DNA from: an uncultured Methylophilaceae bacterium
GTDB lineage: Bacteria; Pseudomonadota; Gammaproteobacteria; Burkholderiales; Methylophilaceae
Assembly: GCA_903870165.1 (NCBI GenBank)
Contig: CAIQBW010000008.1
Span: 1-64,000 of the forward strand
Length of the DNA: 64,000 nt
Reading direction: 5' to 3'
The notes beneath the pieces are model-generated. The model saw nothing but the letters and a program-made list of their open reading frames with translations. It did not search any database and was not told where the DNA came from. The number at the start of each line of letters is the position of its first letter. The stretch's first letter is position 1. The position numbers and the translations under genes are program-made. Shown here one piece after another: positions 61,097-64,000 of the stretch.

Positions 61097-61181
61097 GCGG
61101 CTGTGGTGGAATTGGTAGACACGCCATCTTGAGGGGGTGGTGACGAAAGTCGTGAGAGTTCGAGTCTCTCCAGCCGCACCA
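61097..61181 (+). tRNA. tRNA-Leu (anticodon GAG), CCA encoded
   Basis: Acceptor GCGGCTG/CAGCCGC, D arm GTGGAATTGGTAGACAC, anticodon loop TTGAGGG, long variable arm, GTTCGAGTC, ACCA. Confidence 0.95.
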
Positions 61182-61314
61182 TATCATACATAAGTTGTTA
61201 TTAAAATTTGAGCCTGAAGTCTTAATTAATTTTAACTGAACCAGCTTAGTGTTTATAATTCTCAGTTTTAATCATTGATTCATTGGGTTAGCTTTGAAAA
61301 AAGGTAATTTTTAA

Positions 61315-61854
61315 TTGGATAATTTTAAGCTGAAATCATCTTTGTCTCAGGGAATTAATCCTCAAATTGCTGTTGATTTAGGTCATCAACTAAAGTCCGC
61401 CAGGACTGCCAAAAATCTTTCTATTACGATTGTTTCTAGAGCGCTTGTCTTGACAGAGAGGCAGGTCAATGGGTTGGAGGTGGGAGAGTTTTCGTCTTTC
61501 TATACTCCCGACTTTTATGTTCGTGCACTAAAAAAATATGCAGTCTTCCTAGGTTTAGCTGAAGATATTTCGTTATTGTCTGATTCGCTTTTAGAGATGC
61601 CGGCAATTAGCTTGCATGAGAGGCTTGTTAAAAAATTAGGTTTGTGGTCTTCTATATCGAATCAATTTAAAGCAAGTAATAGCTATGTTTTTGAGATTCT
61701 ATTTTTTAAAATTAATAAGCGTTTGTTTAAAATTGTTATTTTGATGATTTTGTGTTTCTTCGTGTTTTGGGGATACATTCAAAGTGAACGTAAAGCGGCT
61801 GAAGGAAAGCCTATTGATCTACACCGAGAAGAAGTTGAGAAAGGGCACCTCTAA
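61315..61854 (+). CDS. RodZ-like HTH (HTH_25) protein with one TM segment and very short periplasmic tail
   Basis: LGHQLKSARTAKNLSITIVSRALVLTERQVNGLEVGEFSSFYTPDFYVRALKKYAVFLGL; TM KIVILMILCFFVFWGYI; TTG start. Confidence 0.75.
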   Translation: MDNFKLKSSLSQGINPQIAVDLGHQLKSARTAKNLSITIVSRALVLTERQVNGLEVGEFSSFYTPDFYVRALKKYAVFLGLAEDISLLSDSLLEMPAISLHERLVKKLGLWSSISNQFKASNSYVFEILFFKINKRLFKIVILMILCFFVFWGYIQSERKAAEGKPIDLHREEVEKGHL

Positions 61855-62078
61855 TCAGTCATGCATGAAATTAAATAAGGAGACTGTTTGCGTTATCGAT
61901 GAGTCCCTTTTTTAATCGTTATTAAATAATAAAAGTACTTTATTTAAAACTGAATCAATAGTCTAGTTTAAATTAACCCTCTGTTTTGATGTATTTTTAA
62001 AACAAAAAAATAACTGGTAAACTGTTCGTTGTTAGTGTGAAGCACGCTTATGTCGTGTAGGTCTAATTCTTTTGAAAG

Positions 62079-62480
62079 ATGAGTGATTTAATGATGGAAG
62101 ATAAAGAAGGAAATGTATTAATTGGTAAGGGCGTTACCATTACTGGGAATATAACCCTTGCTGGGTCAATATATGTCTATGGGGATGTTAATGGTGAAGT
62201 GGTTGCTCAAGAAATTCATGTCGGAGAAGGCGGAAAAGTTACTGGTGATATCAAGGTCGATGTTGCTGATATTCGGGGTGATGTCTCAAACTCATTGGAG
62301 GTTAAGAAATCTATAGTGGTTAGATCAACAGGCAAGATTGTAGGCAAGCTTATTTATCAGTCTCTTGAAATCGAGACCGGGGGTGTGATTGATGGTCACA
62401 TTGAAAAGGCTAAATCTAAAAATGACTTCGTTACGCTTGTGGCAAGTAATCCGTTAGCAAAGACAGCAACGAGTGATTGA
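62079..62480 (+). CDS. Bactofilin family protein (copy 1)
   Basis: LIGKGVTITGNITLAGSIYVYGDVNGEVVAQEIHVGEGGKVTGDIKVDVADIRGDV, beta-helical polymer-forming repeats. Confidence 0.92.
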   Translation: MSDLMMEDKEGNVLIGKGVTITGNITLAGSIYVYGDVNGEVVAQEIHVGEGGKVTGDIKVDVADIRGDVSNSLEVKKSIVVRSTGKIVGKLIYQSLEIETGGVIDGHIEKAKSKNDFVTLVASNPLAKTATSD

Positions 62481-63522
62481 TTTAGCCTCAAAGCTGAAAA
62501 GCTGCATTTTTTCACCGAAAAAAATGATCGCTGAAATTTGGAGTCACGATTACAAAGATCTCAGGTTGATCTTTGAGCAGTCCGATGAGTTACATTATTT
62601 TTACATCAGAGCAAAAACGCAGAAAATCGCCGCTAAAATGCTTACGCTTTCTCTATTGGGTTTGCTATTTGTTATCTCAGCATTACTGATTCACAATAGC
62701 GTCTTGGTATTGAGGTATGGCCGTCTAGAGGCTTCCAATATTGAAGCTCAGCAAAAAAAACAGGAAGCGATTGAGGCGCTAGAGACATTGTCTAGTTCAG
62801 ACCATGTTGAAGGTAAAAATTTGTCACAAGATCAACTTTTGAATATGGCAAAGATTTATCAGGACAAATTAAAGAAAACTAAGTTATTGGTGCAGTATTC
62901 GTCTCATGAGTTGGTTCAGGCTAATAAAGCCCTAGAGTCCGGCCTTAAAGCGGCCGGGATTTCAAGAAGCGACTTGGGTAAAGTTCTGCAAGACAAACAA
63001 CCTGCCGGACGTGGAGGCCCGTCCAAGGAGCTTTGGCCGGGCTCAGATAAAGATTTAAGCACCTACAAAGATGGGCTGTTAGAAAATCAAAATATTAAAG
63101 ATTTTATCAATGCGTTACCTTCTACAAATCCTGTGAGTGCCGCATTCATTACCTCCAAATTTGGGCCAAGAATTCATCCGGTCACCGGAAAGCTCACTAT
63201 GCATGAGGGATTGGATTTTGTTCCTAGCTTTGATCAAAATGCAAAAACTGTGTTGCCCGGTATTATTGAGTCAGCCGAATATGATCCTGCAGGCTACGGA
63301 AAAGTGGTGCTAGTCTCCCATCCACACGGCATAAAAACTTTGTACGGTCACTTAGATTCAATTTATGTGGCTAAAGGGCAGAAGGTTGAGGCTGGAACTG
63401 TGTTGGGCAAGATTGGAAATACCGGCTTGTCAACTGGCAAGCATTTGCATTTTGAAATTTTAGTGAATGATACAAAGGTAAATCCCTCAATTGTTATGGA
63501 AATGGCGAAAAATGTTCAATAA
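62473..63522 (+). CDS. M23 family metallopeptidase, N-terminal TM plus coiled coil
   Basis: SKFGPRIHPVTGKLTMHEGLDF (HxxxD), LYGHLDSI, TGKHLHFEI (HxH). Confidence 0.95.
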   Translation: MIDLASKLKSCIFSPKKMIAEIWSHDYKDLRLIFEQSDELHYFYIRAKTQKIAAKMLTLSLLGLLFVISALLIHNSVLVLRYGRLEASNIEAQQKKQEAIEALETLSSSDHVEGKNLSQDQLLNMAKIYQDKLKKTKLLVQYSSHELVQANKALESGLKAAGISRSDLGKVLQDKQPAGRGGPSKELWPGSDKDLSTYKDGLLENQNIKDFINALPSTNPVSAAFITSKFGPRIHPVTGKLTMHEGLDFVPSFDQNAKTVLPGIIESAEYDPAGYGKVVLVSHPHGIKTLYGHLDSIYVAKGQKVEAGTVLGKIGNTGLSTGKHLHFEILVNDTKVNPSIVMEMAKNVQ

Positions 63523-63928
63523 ATTTAAAACACAAAGTAGCAGCAAGATTGATAACGTAGAGGCTGGTGACTTAGATCTAGTTGCTGATCTTGAACCCCT
63601 GGAGGATAGTGTTGTTTCACAAAAGCCCACCATTATTAGCGAAGGAGCAATCTTTGATGGCAATATTAAAGTGGCTGGTGCTTTGCATTTGGAAGGTAAA
63701 TTTAAGGGCAACATTAAAGCGGCAAAGGTCACTATCGCTAAGGGTGGTAACTTTAATGGTAAATTAGAAGCGGAAGTCTTAACTATATTTGGCGTAGCAA
63801 AAGGTGAGATTTCTTGTTCGAATTTAACTTTAAATAACACAAGTGATGTCTCGGGTAAGCTAGTCTATGAAAAGATTGTTGTTGATGCTGGGGCATCTAT
63901 CTCAGGTGAACTGATTCATAAGGTTTGA
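63512..63928 (+). CDS. Bactofilin family protein (copy 2); ORF opens at 63491
   Basis: IISEGAIFDGNIKVAGALHLEGKFKGNIKAAKVTIAKGGNFNGKLEAEVLTIFGVAKGEI. Confidence 0.92.
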   Translation: MFNKFKTQSSSKIDNVEAGDLDLVADLEPLEDSVVSQKPTIISEGAIFDGNIKVAGALHLEGKFKGNIKAAKVTIAKGGNFNGKLEAEVLTIFGVAKGEISCSNLTLNNTSDVSGKLVYEKIVVDAGASISGELIHKV

Positions 63929-63936
63929 TTAACGTA

Positions 63937-64000
63937 ATGTCTACCCAAAATACAGATACATCTTATATATCAAAGATTTTTAATAATAAGACTTTTAAAG
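63937..64000 (+). CDS. Start of a further CDS truncated by the window edge
   Basis: ATG 9 nt after the bactofilin stop: MSTQNTDTSYISKIFNNKTFK..., same direction. Confidence 0.5.
   Translation, partial: MSTQNTDTSYISKIFNNKTFK

Noticed and set aside
61855-62078. Long intergenic gap before bactofilin 1 as a possible ncRNA
   Set aside because: AT-rich with no clear stem-loop plus T-run or promoter pair that I could support by eye.

Overview
Chromosomal window that looks like a methylotrophic betaproteobacterium (Methylophilaceae-like; this is an inference from gene content and order). Left to right: (1) the right end of an IS3/IS150-group insertion sequence abutting the heat-shock operon grpE-dnaK-dnaJ, with two recognisable sigma32-type promoters; (2) a large LPS core/O-antigen region (about 4-24 kb) with a Kdo hydroxylase-like gene, acyltransferase, four GT9 heptosyltransferase-type paralogues, other glycosyltransferases, O-antigen ligase, the ADP-heptose pathway (hldE, gmhA, hldD) and a candidate polyprenyl-phosphate-uronic acid cassette, interrupted by edd-eda; (3) housekeeping genes: hemH, hrcA, nadK, recN, fur, a bamE-like fusion, dapB, carAB, greA, yhbY, rlmE, ftsH, folP, glmM, glnS, birA, coaX, the pyruvate dehydrogenase operon, an M17 peptidase, CYTH/CHAD, sixA, recJ, tpiA, secG; (4) a tRNA-Leu(GAG) followed by an AT-rich segment encoding a truncated RodZ-like HTH membrane protein and an overlapping bactofilin / M23 peptidase / bactofilin operon that runs off the right edge. 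That last locus is my best candidate for an under-described system. No CRISPR array or rRNA was seen. Functional names come from motif recognition by eye; no database search was run.
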